The translations under genes and the position numbers were made by a program. DNA of 64,000 nucleotides from JAGQIB01 sp041393395 (GTDB lineage: Bacteria; ARS69), in contig JAWKKG010000006.1 of assembly GCA_041393395.1 (NCBI GenBank), forward strand, positions 124,001-188,000, given 5' to 3'. Positions within the stretch are counted from its first letter, which is position 1, and every line of letters starts with the position of its first letter. The notes under the pieces were generated by a model. The model saw nothing but the letters and a program-made list of their open reading frames with translations. It was not told the origin of the DNA and searched no databases. Below, one piece after another: positions 1-8,567 of this stretch.

Positions 1-98
1 ACGTAGCCGATGGTCGGGGCCTGGAACGCGTTCGCCGGCGCCACCAGCGCGCCGAGCGCGAGGACCGGGGCCGTGAGGCCGAAGATCTTCGCCTTCAT
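1..98 (-). CDS. N-terminus of a secreted protein, cut by window edge
   Basis: Only the first 32 codons are inside the window. The ATG at 98 opens a classic signal peptide: lysines at positions 2 and 4, a hydrophobic stretch through residue 20, then an AxA-type cleavage motif (PANA). The mature protein would begin near FQAPTIGY. The start overlaps the TAA stop of the upstream gene (TAATG), so the two are translationally coupled and probably exported together. The function cannot be read because the rest lies beyond position 1. Confidence 0.75.
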   Translation of the reverse strand, partial: MKAKIFGLTAPVLALGALVAPANAFQAPTIGY

Positions 99-781
99 TA
101 CTGGTTCCCTCCCTGGCCGTTCGCCGCCTTCGCCGCGCGATCCGCGACGGCTTCGGGCTGCTGCGAGTCATCGACCGAATCGGTGGTGGGCACGGCCGGC
201 ACGCCGCGGGTCGCCTCGTCGGATTCGAGGCCTTCGTCGTTGCCGGTCGTTCCGAGGTTCAGCTTGGCGAGTTCGGCCGCGGTCATGCCTTCCGGACCCA
301 ACTCCTGCACGGACGGAAGGTCGCCGGCGATTCCGGCCACCGGGTCGTCGGACGGGTTGATCGCCGCCCGATCCTCGAGCAGGTCGAGCTTCCGCTCGGC
401 GAGCTCGTCCTCGGTCGGAGCGACCGCATCCTCGGGGAGGACCGTGGAGTACAGCGTCCCGGCCACGCGTGACGCCTCGATGGCCTGGCGCGCCGAAGCG
501 AGCTTGGCCTCCTCGAAAGAAGTCAGCGCGCCGGGCTGGCCCTCGCCCTCGTCCACGTAGACGCCGCCGCGGTGGTAACGCGGGTCGGGACGGAGTTCGC
601 GCAGCTGGAAGCCGCGGACCTCGAGGGTGGCCCGGATCTCGGGCGCGGTGTTGTCGACAGGGGAATGTTCGGCCTCCACGGGCTCCTCGACGGGGCCGGG
701 GGCGGTCTGGGGCACGGGCTCGGCCTGGACCGGGAATCCGGCCAGGAGGAGCAGGGCGCCCAGAGAGAGCGAAACGCGCAT
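98..781 (-). CDS. Secreted protein of unknown function, 227 aa
   Basis: I do not recognise a family. The ATG at 781 was chosen because it follows AAGGAG at good spacing and begins a signal peptide (MRVSLSLG, hydrophobic core, cleavage near VQA|EP); longer upstream starts would bury this signal. The mature protein of about 205 residues is acidic and rich in Ala, Asp, Glu and Pro. It has a helical, charged middle (region of EEAKLASARQAIEAS) and a low-complexity tail ending GGNQ. There are no cysteines, no membrane segment after the signal and no catalytic motif. It overlaps the next gene by TAATG, so the pair forms a small export operon. A periplasmic or outer-membrane accessory role is the most that can be inferred. 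Confidence 0.7.
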   Translation of the reverse strand: MRVSLSLGALLLLAGFPVQAEPVPQTAPGPVEEPVEAEHSPVDNTAPEIRATLEVRGFQLRELRPDPRYHRGGVYVDEGEGQPGALTSFEEAKLASARQAIEASRVAGTLYSTVLPEDAVAPTEDELAERKLDLLEDRAAINPSDDPVAGIAGDLPSVQELGPEGMTAAELAKLNLGTTGNDEGLESDEATRGVPAVPTTDSVDDSQQPEAVADRAAKAANGQGGNQ

Positions 782-940
782 TCGAGGGTCTCCTTTTCGA
801 GAGCTGCCCGCGCCGAGGGGGTTGGTTCGGCGCATTCGGGCGGTTCGAAAGGGAAACGCCGCCTCGGGGCGGAATCGCACAGCGGGCGAAGACGGGCGCG
901 GCGGAGGGGACGGAGCCGGCCGGGAGCGGTCCGGGCCGGG

Positions 941-2005
941 CTAGGGCAGTCCGAGCTCCGCCCATGCCGCCGCCGCGGGTCGCGCGACGCCGGCGGCGTC
1001 GTGGGTGGAGATCGACCCGAAGACCTGCCACTCGAGCGACGGGGCTCCTCCGTCCACGGCCTCGTTGCGGAAGAGCCAGTGGACGGCCCGCACGTCCGCG
1101 GACGCGAGGACGACGGGGAGCCGCTCGATCCAGGCGACCTGAGCCGCGGTCGACGTCTCCCAGACGGGCGTGAGACCGAGACTGGCCGCGGGCCAGCCGG
1201 TCTCGTTCACGACCACGGCTCGCCCACCCAGACGGGCGAGGACGGGATCCAGGTACGTCGCGGGAACGGCGGCCGGGGTGGCGTGCGAGAAGAACGGATA
1301 GACCGTGAGCCCGACGACGTCGAGTCGGTCGAGGTCGACCGCATCGAGCGCGCCCCACTGGGGCGCGTTCCACCCGTTCAACGCCCCCACGCCCGCGAGA
1401 TGTTCGAAGTTGAACACGGTGCCCACCCGGGTCCCGGGGTGCGCCGCGTGGATCGCATCCGCCGTCTCCCCGAGAAACGTCGCCCAGCGCACGAAGTCGA
1501 CCGGGTCCTGCTCCCAGTAGAAGTCGATCTCGTTGCCGAGGAACAGGAACGTCGGATCGGCCTGGGCACAGAAATCGAGCACCATCTGCCGGTACAGGGC
1601 CTTCGCGTCGTCGTTCGTCCAGTCCGCCTGCGCGTTGCCGGGAACGTTCAGGAGGACGGTATCGCCGACCCGCCACCCGAAGACGATGCTCGTGGTGAAA
1701 CCGTACGTGCTGGCCCCGGCCTGCAGGCCGAGGGCGGCGGCCGGAATCGTGCCCGAGTCGCTACCGCCGTCTCGATCGTCGCGCCACGGACCGGCCCAGA
1801 GGACCTCTCCCCCCGGCTCGGCGCCGACGGCCGCGTAGAACGACCCGAGCGCGCTCCAGTCCGCGGGGAACCCCACGGGCGACAGGCCGTACCCTCGCCG
1901 CACCGCCGGCTCCGGCGCGGGGGCCGGTCCGGTGGGATCCGAGGACGAGCAGGCCGTCAGCTGCGGGAGAGCGAGGGCGAGGGCGGCGAGAGCGAAACGA
2001 CGCAC
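941..2005 (-). CDS. Lipoprotein with glycoside-hydrolase clan A (GH17-like) TIM barrel
   Basis: This is a predicted outer-membrane lipoprotein of 354 aa. I chose the GTG at 2005 over an ATG at 2041 because GTG follows GGAGG by six bases and gives a compact lipoprotein signal: RR, hydrophobic run, lipobox LTAC with Cys19. The body resembles clan GH-A barrels. FLGNEIDFY places Asn-Glu at 158-159 (likely acid/base), and VVVNETGWP places a second Glu at 268 (likely nucleophile) in a motif typical of GH17 beta-1,3-glucanases. The spacing of the two glutamates, 109 residues, suits such a barrel. The substrate is unknown; a GH53- or GH5-like enzyme is also possible. It stands alone between the secreted pair and mscS. 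Confidence 0.7.
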   Translation of the reverse strand: MRRFALAALALALPQLTACSSSDPTGPAPAPEPAVRRGYGLSPVGFPADWSALGSFYAAVGAEPGGEVLWAGPWRDDRDGGSDSGTIPAAALGLQAGASTYGFTTSIVFGWRVGDTVLLNVPGNAQADWTNDDAKALYRQMVLDFCAQADPTFLFLGNEIDFYWEQDPVDFVRWATFLGETADAIHAAHPGTRVGTVFNFEHLAGVGALNGWNAPQWGALDAVDLDRLDVVGLTVYPFFSHATPAAVPATYLDPVLARLGGRAVVVNETGWPAASLGLTPVWETSTAAQVAWIERLPVVLASADVRAVHWLFRNEAVDGGAPSLEWQVFGSISTHDAAGVARPAAAAWAELGLP

Positions 2006-2091
2006 GGGAGACCTCCGGAGAACGGCGTACTCCGTTTCCATCGGCCCGATCCCCGGTGAGATCGAGGGTCGATCGCGCCCGGCGGCGACGA

Positions 2092-2979
2092 CTACTCGCC
2101 GCCGCGGCCGCGAGCGGCCACGAACTCCCGCAGGTCCTTCCAGACCGGAGAGCGCACCTCGTCCAGGAAGAGCTGCAGGTGCGGGAACGGGATCTCGATG
2201 CCGGCGTCGTCGAGCGCGCGTTTGGCGCCCTCGAGCGCCCGGGCGCGGACGGCGGGCTCCGTCCCCGGGTCGTCGACCCAGACCCGCATCAGCAGGTTCA
2301 CGCTGGAGTCTCCGAGCTCCACGACGACGACGTCCGGAGCGGGGCGCTCGCGCACGACGTCGATGTCGTTCAACACGGGAAGGATCGCGGTCCGTGCCGC
2401 CTCGACGTTCTCCTTGTAGGCGATGCCGATCGGGATGTCGATCCGGGTCTCGCCGTTCTTCGAGAGGTTCTCGAGCACCGCGTCCACGATGCTCTTGTTC
2501 GGCAGGACGACCCAGGTGTTCTGATTCGTCTGCAGCCGCGTCGTTCGCAGCGTGATCTCCGCCACCCGGCCGAACTGTCCGTCGACGCGGAGCCAGTCAC
2601 CCACCTCGAACGGCTTGTCCCACAGGATGAGGAAACCGGAGATGACGTTCGCCACCGAGTCCTGCGCCGCGAAGCCGATCGCGATGCCCGCCACCCCGAG
2701 TCCCGCGAGCGCGGCGCCGATGTTCACGCCGAGCTGATCGAGCGCCATCACCGCCCCGAAGATCAGCACCGTGTAGCGATACACGTTGCGGACCAGCAGA
2801 TTGATGATGGTGTCGTGCATCCCCACGCGCCTCAGCGCGGCCTCGATGGGAATCCGCGTGAGGCGGTAGAGGAACCAGAATCCGAGGAAGAACACGAACG
2901 CGGACCCGAGCCGCGGCGCGAACGCCACGACCCGGGTGGTCAGCTCGGAGACGTCGACGAGATCGAGGATGTGGTCCAA
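2092..2979 (-). CDS. mscS: Small-conductance mechanosensitive channel, MscS family
   Basis: This is an inner-membrane channel of about 295 aa that opens under membrane tension and releases solutes on osmotic downshock. N-terminal hydrophobic segments near residues 25-45 and 70-90 precede the pore helix, which shows the Ala/Gly pattern of the family (GAALAGLGVAGIAIGFAAQ). Then come the beta domain motif (NVISGFLIL, KPFEVGDW, VLPNKSIV) and the cytoplasmic alpha/beta domain. The length fits the compact MscS type. I favour a TTG at 2979, four bases after GAGGAG; a GTG at 2991 would add four residues but sits on top of that ribosome site. It follows rseP by about 30 bases, so it may be the last gene of the envelope cluster. 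Confidence 0.9.
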   Translation of the reverse strand: MDHILDLVDVSELTTRVVAFAPRLGSAFVFFLGFWFLYRLTRIPIEAALRRVGMHDTIINLLVRNVYRYTVLIFGAVMALDQLGVNIGAALAGLGVAGIAIGFAAQDSVANVISGFLILWDKPFEVGDWLRVDGQFGRVAEITLRTTRLQTNQNTWVVLPNKSIVDAVLENLSKNGETRIDIPIGIAYKENVEAARTAILPVLNDIDVVRERPAPDVVVVELGDSSVNLLMRVWVDDPGTEPAVRARALEGAKRALDDAGIEIPFPHLQLFLDEVRSPVWKDLREFVAARGRGGE

Positions 2980-3011
2980 ACCGCTCCTCACACGAACGAC
3001 GGGTCAGCGAA

Positions 3012-4361
3012 TCAGCCGAGCGTTCGCCCGACGTCCATGACGGTCACGGACAGCATCAGCAGCAGGAGCAGGGCGAACCCGATCTGCTGCAGCACGACCT
3101 GAACTCGGATCGACGGCGGGCGACGCGTGATCGCCTCGACGGTGTAGAGCGCCAGGTGCCCGCCGTCCAGCACGGGGATCGGCAAGAGGTTGAAGATCGC
3201 GAGCTGGGCCGAGATGTTCGCCATGAGCCCGAGGAACATCACGAGTCCCCACCGCGCCGCCTCACCGAACATCTGCGCCATTCGCACGGGACCGCCGAGA
3301 CCTTCGTCCGAAGGCTCCTGCCCGGTGACCATGCGCTTGAGGCCTTCGAATACGAGGCCCGGCACGCTCGGCAGGAACCCGAGGACCTGGCGCGTCAGGC
3401 CCCACGTCTCCTCGAAGCCGCCGGCGATCGCCTGGCCGAGGCCGACCGGCACGGTCTCCACCCAGGCGCCCACCGCGATGTCCGCGTGAACGCGAGTCTC
3501 GCCGTCCTCGCCCGCGACCTCCACCCGATCCGGAGTGAGGCGCGCATCGTACGTCTGGCCGTCACGCTCGTAGCGAATCGGGACTTCCCGCCCCGCGACG
3601 GCGTCACACGCGTGACTGAGCGACGCCCAGCCCTCCACCGGCTGTCCGTCGACCGCGAGGATCCTGTCGTGGGCCCGCAGTCCCGCGTTCCAGGCCGGAC
3701 CGCCGCGCTTCACGAAGCCGAGCACGGCCGGGCGGAAGTGATAGACGCCGAGCATGCCCCCGCGATCGAAGCCCTTCTCGGACTCGCCCTGGAGCTCCAC
3801 GGATTGCCCGTCGCGCTCCACGGTCAGAGCGAACGGCTCGCTCCCCTTGATCTTGTGGAGCTCGGTCGTGAAGCTCTCCCAGGTGGACACCGGCTTCCCG
3901 TTGACGGCGCGAATGAAGTCCCCGCCTTCCAGCCCCATCGTTTCGGCGACCGAACCTTCCATGATGCTCCCGACTCGACTCGGCGGCGGCACCTCGCGGC
4001 CGGCCGAGAGGATGACCACCGCGAACAGCACGATCGCGAGGATGTAGTTCATCACGGGACCGGCCAGCACGATCGCGGCGCGCGTCGGCAGCGGCTTCCG
4101 GAGAAACTCATCGGAGAGTCCCTCCGAGCCTTCGTCCGGATTGTCACCCGCGAACTTGACGTAGCCACCGAAGGGAATCGCGCTGATGGACCAGCGCGTG
4201 TCGCCGTGCGTGATACCGAGGAGCTCCGGCCCGAATCCGATCGAGAACTTGAGCACGCGCACGCCGAGACGGCGCGCGACGAAGTAGTGCCCCCACTCGT
4301 GAACGAGGACCAGGATCGACAGTGCGATGATCAGAAAGAGCAGCGGTTGCGCGAACGCCAT
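3012..4361 (-). CDS. rseP: Site-2 intramembrane metalloprotease RseP
   Basis: This is a zinc metalloprotease of the inner membrane that makes the second cut in regulated proteolysis of anti-sigma factors and clears leftover signal peptides. The 449 residues carry HEWGH at 21-25 (the HExxH zinc motif in the first membrane helix). Two tandem PDZ domains follow, around VGSIMEGSVAETMGL and KRGGPAWNAGL. The C-terminal NLLPIPVLDGGHL supplies the third zinc ligand in the LDG motif. The ATG at 4361 follows GGAAAGGA. It lies 15 bases downstream of dxr in the conserved uppS-cdsA-dxr-rseP order. Two PDZ domains match the proteobacterial form. Confidence 0.96.
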   Translation of the reverse strand: MAFAQPLLFLIIALSILVLVHEWGHYFVARRLGVRVLKFSIGFGPELLGITHGDTRWSISAIPFGGYVKFAGDNPDEGSEGLSDEFLRKPLPTRAAIVLAGPVMNYILAIVLFAVVILSAGREVPPPSRVGSIMEGSVAETMGLEGGDFIRAVNGKPVSTWESFTTELHKIKGSEPFALTVERDGQSVELQGESEKGFDRGGMLGVYHFRPAVLGFVKRGGPAWNAGLRAHDRILAVDGQPVEGWASLSHACDAVAGREVPIRYERDGQTYDARLTPDRVEVAGEDGETRVHADIAVGAWVETVPVGLGQAIAGGFEETWGLTRQVLGFLPSVPGLVFEGLKRMVTGQEPSDEGLGGPVRMAQMFGEAARWGLVMFLGLMANISAQLAIFNLLPIPVLDGGHLALYTVEAITRRPPSIRVQVVLQQIGFALLLLLMLSVTVMDVGRTLG

Positions 4362-4376
4362 GGAATCCTTTCCGTC

Positions 4377-5555
4377 CTAGAGTCGGCTCTTCTCGCGGCG
4401 GGCTTCCACCTGCCGGCGGGCTTCGTCCCGGGTCAACCCGTCCGCCTGCTGGAAGTTCTCGACGGTGGCCGGCTGGTCGACCTCGGCGCGCTCCAGACAC
4501 GCCTCGATCACCCCCGGAATATCGGTGAATCGGATCTCCCCCGCCAGAAAAGCCTCCACGGCGACCTCGTTGGCCGCATTGAGGGCCGCGGGCGCGAGGC
4601 CACCGGTCCGGCCGGCCTCGCGGGCGAGACGCAGGCACGGGAACCGGGACTCGTCCGGCTCCTCGAAGTCGAGGCGGCCCGCCCGGGCCAGGTCCAGCGG
4701 GGCGACGTTCGAGGGGAGGCGCTCCGGGTGCAGCAGCGCGTACTGGATCGGGAGCCGCATGTCGGGAGTCGAGATCTGCGCCATCATCGAGTGGTCCACG
4801 TACTCCACGAACGAGTGCACGATGGACTGCGGATGGACCACGACGTCGATGCGGTCGTACGGCAGGTCGAAGTAGTGGTGCGTCTCGATGACCTCGAGGC
4901 CCTTGTTCATCAGCGTGGCGGAGTCGACCGTGATCTTCGGCCCCATGTCCCAGGTGGGATGGGCGAGCGCGTCCTCCGCGCGGATGGAAGCGAACGCTTC
5001 CCGCGGCAGCCGCCGGAACGGGCCACCGGAAGCGGTGAGGATCACTCGGCGCACCGCTCGCTCCGAGTTGCCGCGCAGGCACTGGTGGATCGCGGAGAGC
5101 TCGCTGTCCAGCGGGAGGATCTTCGCGCCGCTCTGCTCGGCCGTGCTCTTCACGAGCTCGCCGCCCACCACGAGCGCTTCCTTGTTCGCGATCGCCACGG
5201 TCGTTCCCGCGGAAAGCGCCGCAAGGGTCGGCACGAGGCCGCGGCTGCCCACGAGTCCGTTCACCACGAGGTCCGCTCCGGGCGCCGTCGCGACCTCGGC
5301 CGCCGCGTCGCTGCCGGACAGGATCTCGGGGCCCGCGTCCACGCCCAGCGCGTCGCGCAAGGCGAGTGCCGCCTCCACGTCGGCGACCGCCACGAAGCTC
5401 GGGCGGAACTCGCGCACCTGCTCGAGCATGGTCTGCCACTGCGAGCCGTTCCCGAGTCCGACGACCTCGAAGCGGTCGGGCCAGGCCCGGACGACGTCGA
5501 GCGTGCTGCGCCCGATCGAGCCCGAAGACCCCAGGACGACGATCCGCTTCTTCAT
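4377..5555 (-). CDS. dxr: 1-deoxy-D-xylulose 5-phosphate reductoisomerase
   Basis: This enzyme converts DXP to 2-C-methyl-D-erythritol 4-phosphate with NADPH, the committed step of the MEP isoprenoid pathway. The 392 residues start with the NADPH-binding loop GSSGSIGRSTLD at 9-20. They contain the metal ligands Asp150 and Glu152 in the DSELSAIHQ motif, the same numbers as in the E. coli enzyme, and the conserved GPKITVDSATLMNKGLE active-site stretch. Length and start agree with the family. The ATG overlaps the stop of cdsA by ATGA, so translation is coupled. Its product ultimately feeds the neighbouring uppS, which makes undecaprenyl diphosphate from MEP-derived units. Confidence 0.97.
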   Translation of the reverse strand: MKKRIVVLGSSGSIGRSTLDVVRAWPDRFEVVGLGNGSQWQTMLEQVREFRPSFVAVADVEAALALRDALGVDAGPEILSGSDAAAEVATAPGADLVVNGLVGSRGLVPTLAALSAGTTVAIANKEALVVGGELVKSTAEQSGAKILPLDSELSAIHQCLRGNSERAVRRVILTASGGPFRRLPREAFASIRAEDALAHPTWDMGPKITVDSATLMNKGLEVIETHHYFDLPYDRIDVVVHPQSIVHSFVEYVDHSMMAQISTPDMRLPIQYALLHPERLPSNVAPLDLARAGRLDFEEPDESRFPCLRLAREAGRTGGLAPAALNAANEVAVEAFLAGEIRFTDIPGVIEACLERAEVDQPATVENFQQADGLTRDEARRQVEARREKSRL

Positions 5556-6406
5556 CGAAACACCACCAATCGCAGGAAATAGTACGTCACGGGCGCGCCG
5601 AACATCAGGCTGTCGAACCGATCCAGGATCCCGCCGTGGCCGGGAATGGTATCCGAGCTGTCCTTGATGCGCGCGTCCCGCTTGAGCAGCGACTCCACGA
5701 GATCCCCGAGCTGCCCGAGCGTCCCCACGAGCACTCCGAGCACCACCGCCTCGCCGACCGCCAGGTACGGCAGGCCGAACTCGTCCCGGACGAACCAGGC
5801 ACGTCCCCAGAGGGCCGCGAGAACGGCGCTCGCGAAGCCGCCGATCGCGCCCTCCACCGATTTCTTGGGGCTCACCCGCTCCAGCAGACGATGACGCCCG
5901 AAGGTGAGCCCGACGAAGTACGCGCCCGTGTCGCACGCCCACACCATGAGGAACGCGTACAGCAGGAACGCGCTGCCCGCGGAGTACGGCAGACCGAGCT
6001 CGCGCGGCAGCTCGCGCAGCAGCACCAGGTGCACGAGCATCCAGCCCACGTAGATCACGCCGAACGCGGTCGTCGCGATGTCGTACGCGGGGAACTCCGG
6101 CTGTTCGCGCATCAGCTCGCGGATCGTGATCACGACCACCGAGCACGTCAGGAACAGCGCGAGCCAGTGCCCCATCTGCCCGGGCCCGTACCAGTACGCG
6201 AGCGTCGAAAGGACGAGCGTCGCCGCGACGCCCACCTTCTTGGACGGGTTGAGGCCCTTCGCCTCCATCAGCCGGTAGAACTCCCACAACCCCACGATCA
6301 GGATCATGTCCACGAGCGCGAGAAACCAGCCGCCGCCGTACCGCGAGATCAGCACGAGAATGGGAACGAAGACGACGCCGGACAGGACGCGCTTGAGAGT
6401 ACCCAC
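5552..6406 (-). CDS. cdsA: Phosphatidate cytidylyltransferase (CDP-diglyceride synthase)
   Basis: This is an integral inner-membrane enzyme of 284 aa that joins phosphatidate and CTP to make CDP-diacylglycerol, precursor of the major phospholipids. It is strongly hydrophobic, with about seven predicted helices. Near the C-terminus is the signature with KDSSDTIPGHGGILDRFD, whose acidic residues bind metal and substrate. The start is a GTG at 6406, a few bases after the uppS stop, and the end overlaps dxr by four bases. The position between uppS and dxr is the standard one in many phyla. There is nothing unusual in length. Confidence 0.96.
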   Translation of the reverse strand: MGTLKRVLSGVVFVPILVLISRYGGGWFLALVDMILIVGLWEFYRLMEAKGLNPSKKVGVAATLVLSTLAYWYGPGQMGHWLALFLTCSVVVITIRELMREQPEFPAYDIATTAFGVIYVGWMLVHLVLLRELPRELGLPYSAGSAFLLYAFLMVWACDTGAYFVGLTFGRHRLLERVSPKKSVEGAIGGFASAVLAALWGRAWFVRDEFGLPYLAVGEAVVLGVLVGTLGQLGDLVESLLKRDARIKDSSDTIPGHGGILDRFDSLMFGAPVTYYFLRLVVFR

Positions 6407-6409
6407 CCG

Positions 6410-7201
6410 TCAGCTCGTCAGGCTCGGCACTTCGGGACGCGCGCTCTCCACGCGACCGAAGCGTCGGTCACGACGCTGGAATTCCAGGATCGCGGAGTAC
6501 AGCTGCTCGCGTCCGAACTGCGGCCAGGGCGTCTCGGTGACCCAGATCTCCGCGTACGCGATCTGCCAGAGCAGGAAGTTCGACACGCGGAGCTCGCCGG
6601 AAGTACGGATCAGGAGATCGGGATCCGGCAGCCCCGCGGTGTACAGGCGGCATTCGAGCGCGGCTTCGTCGACGTCGTCCGGCTCGAGGCGCCCGGCCCG
6701 CACGTCTTCCGCGATCGCGCGCGCCGCGTCGGCGAGTTCGGGGCGACCGCCGTACGACAGCGCGAGATTCAGCACCATGCCGGTGTTGTCGCCCAGCGCT
6801 CGCGTGGTCTGCTCGATCTGACGGCGCACGCCCCAGGGCAGGTCGTGGATGCGGCCGATCGTGCGGAGCCGCACGCCGTTCTCGTTCAGCTCGGCCTGCT
6901 CGCGCCGGAGCGTGTCCTTGAGCGCCTGCATCAGGCCGTTGATCTCGGCGCGGGGGCGATTCCAGTTCTCGACCGAGAACGCGTACAGCGTGAGCGCCTG
7001 CACTCCGAGCTCGTCGCACGCGCGGACGCTCTCGCGCACCGGCTGGACGCCGGCCCGGTGGCCGGCGAGGCGCGGCAGGTGCCGGCTCTTCGCCCAGCGC
7101 CCGTTGCCGTCCATGATGATCGCGACGTGACGCGGTATCGCGGCCCCGTTCGCGGCGGCATCCTGGATGGCGGCCTTCAGCTCGAGCTCGCGTTTCGTCA
7201 T
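6410..7201 (-). CDS. uppS: Isoprenyl transferase (undecaprenyl diphosphate synthase)
   Basis: This is a cis-prenyltransferase that extends farnesyl diphosphate with isopentenyl units to make the lipid carrier for peptidoglycan and O-antigen. The 263 residues contain the catalytic loop IMDGNGRWAKSR with Asp31, the PRAEINGLM region of the substrate tunnel, and the C-terminal stretch RTSGELRVSNFLLWQ followed by AEIWVTETPWPQF. An N-terminal extension of about 20 residues precedes the usual start but is supported by GGAG just upstream of the ATG. It lies 25 bases after frr. Confidence 0.97.
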   Translation of the reverse strand: MTKRELELKAAIQDAAANGAAIPRHVAIIMDGNGRWAKSRHLPRLAGHRAGVQPVRESVRACDELGVQALTLYAFSVENWNRPRAEINGLMQALKDTLRREQAELNENGVRLRTIGRIHDLPWGVRRQIEQTTRALGDNTGMVLNLALSYGGRPELADAARAIAEDVRAGRLEPDDVDEAALECRLYTAGLPDPDLLIRTSGELRVSNFLLWQIAYAEIWVTETPWPQFGREQLYSAILEFQRRDRRFGRVESARPEVPSLTS

Positions 7202-7226
7202 GAGTCTCCGCGTCTTTCGCGTTCGG

Positions 7227-7784
7227 TCAGATCTCCAGGATCTCCTGTTCCTTCGACGCGAGAATCGCGTCGATCTCCTTCACGAACTTGTCCGTGAGCT
7301 CCTGGATGCGATCGTGGCCGCGTTTCTCCTGGTCTTCCGTCAGGTCGCCGTCCTTCGCGGCCTTCTTCAGCGCGTCGTTCCCGTCGCGGCGCGCGTTGCG
7401 GAGCGCGATGCGACCGTCTTCCGCGTACTGCTTCGCGATCTTGACGAGGTCCTTGCGCCGTTCCTCGGTGAGGGCAGGGATCGGCACCCGGATCACCTGA
7501 CCGTCGTTCGAGGGATTCAGACCGAGATCGGAAGTGCGGATCGCCTTCTCGATCGCGGACAGCAGGCCCTTGTCCCACGGCTGGATGACCAGCAGCCGCG
7601 GCTCCGGCGCTCCCACCGAGCCGACCTGGTTCAGCGGCGTCTGGCTTCCGTAGGCCTCGACCCGCAGGCCGTCGAGCAGCGCCGGCGTCGCCTTGCCCGC
7701 GCGAAGCTTCGAGAGTTCGCGCTTCATCGCCTCGATGGCGTTCGTCATCTTCTTCTGAGTGTCCGAGAAAATGGCGTCGCTCAT
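7227..7784 (-). CDS. frr: Ribosome recycling factor
   Basis: This factor splits post-termination ribosomes together with EF-G. The 185-residue length is exactly that of the family. The N-terminus (MSDAIFSDTQKKMTNAIEAMKRELSK) forms the first helix of the three-helix bundle. The beta domain follows with RVEAYGSQTPLNQVGSV and PWDKGLLSAIEKAI, then NPSNDGQVIRVPIPALTEERRK leads back into the bundle. The ATG overlaps the pyrH stop as ATGA and has GGGGAG upstream. pyrH-frr adjacency is conserved across bacteria. Confidence 0.98.
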   Translation of the reverse strand: MSDAIFSDTQKKMTNAIEAMKRELSKLRAGKATPALLDGLRVEAYGSQTPLNQVGSVGAPEPRLLVIQPWDKGLLSAIEKAIRTSDLGLNPSNDGQVIRVPIPALTEERRKDLVKIAKQYAEDGRIALRNARRDGNDALKKAAKDGDLTEDQEKRGHDRIQELTDKFVKEIDAILASKEQEILEI

Positions 7785-8503
7785 GATTCACTCCCCACCA
7801 GGGTTCCGACGGCCTCCCCGAGGAGGGCCTTCTTCAGGTTCTCGCGGTCGCCCATCTTGAACACGAGAATCGGGATATCGTTTTCCATGCACAGCGAGAT
7901 CGCGGTGGCATCCATCACCTTGAGACCGCGGGTGAGCACGTCGCGGTAGGAGACGGTCTTGAGCAGCTCCGCGCTCGAGTCCTTCTCGGGATCGGCGGTG
8001 TAGACGCCGTCCACCTTCGTCGCCTTGAGGATGACCTCGGCGCCGATCTCGGACGCGCGCAGGCTCGCCGCCGTGTCGGTGGTGAAGAACGGGTTGCCCG
8101 TGCCCGCGGCGAGGATCACCACACGGCCCTTCTCGAGGTGCCGGATCGCGCGGCGGCGGATGTAGGGCTCCGCCACTTCCTGCACGTTGATCGCGGTCAT
8201 CACGCGGGTCGGGACTTCGAGCTTCTCGAGGACGTCCTGCATCGCCAGCGAGTTGATCACCGTGGCGAGCATGCCCATGTAGTCGCCGTTCACCCGGTCC
8301 ATGCCCAGGCGACTCGCGGCCAGGCCGCGGAAGATGTTCCCGCCGCCGATCACGATGCCGACCTGAACGCCGAGCGCCACGATCTCCCGGATCTGGTCGG
8401 CCACCGTCGACAGAACCGGGGGATCGATCCCGAACCCCTTGTCTCCGGCGAGGACCTCGCCGGAGAGTTTGAGCAGCACACGGCCGTACCGAGCGCGCTT
8501 CAT
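7781..8503 (-). CDS. pyrH: UMP kinase
   Basis: This is a hexameric bacterial UMP kinase of the amino-acid-kinase fold that makes UDP from UMP and ATP for RNA, nucleotide-sugar and pyrimidine synthesis. The 240 residues show the N-terminal LLKLSGEVLAG phosphate-binding strand, GIVIGGGNIFRG, the DYMGMLATVINSLA helix, the TGNPFFTTDTAA signature of the UMP site and KATKVDGVYTADP. The start ATG follows GGGGGAG. Upstream by 64 bases is tsf; downstream it overlaps frr. Confidence 0.98.
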   Translation of the reverse strand: MKRARYGRVLLKLSGEVLAGDKGFGIDPPVLSTVADQIREIVALGVQVGIVIGGGNIFRGLAASRLGMDRVNGDYMGMLATVINSLAMQDVLEKLEVPTRVMTAINVQEVAEPYIRRRAIRHLEKGRVVILAAGTGNPFFTTDTAASLRASEIGAEVILKATKVDGVYTADPEKDSSAELLKTVSYRDVLTRGLKVMDATAISLCMENDIPILVFKMGDRENLKKALLGEAVGTLVGSES

Positions 8504-8567
8504 CGCTTCTCCCCCTGCCTGGGGCGAGACGTGGGCCGGGCGTCGCGCCCGGTTCTCCGCGCCGGCT

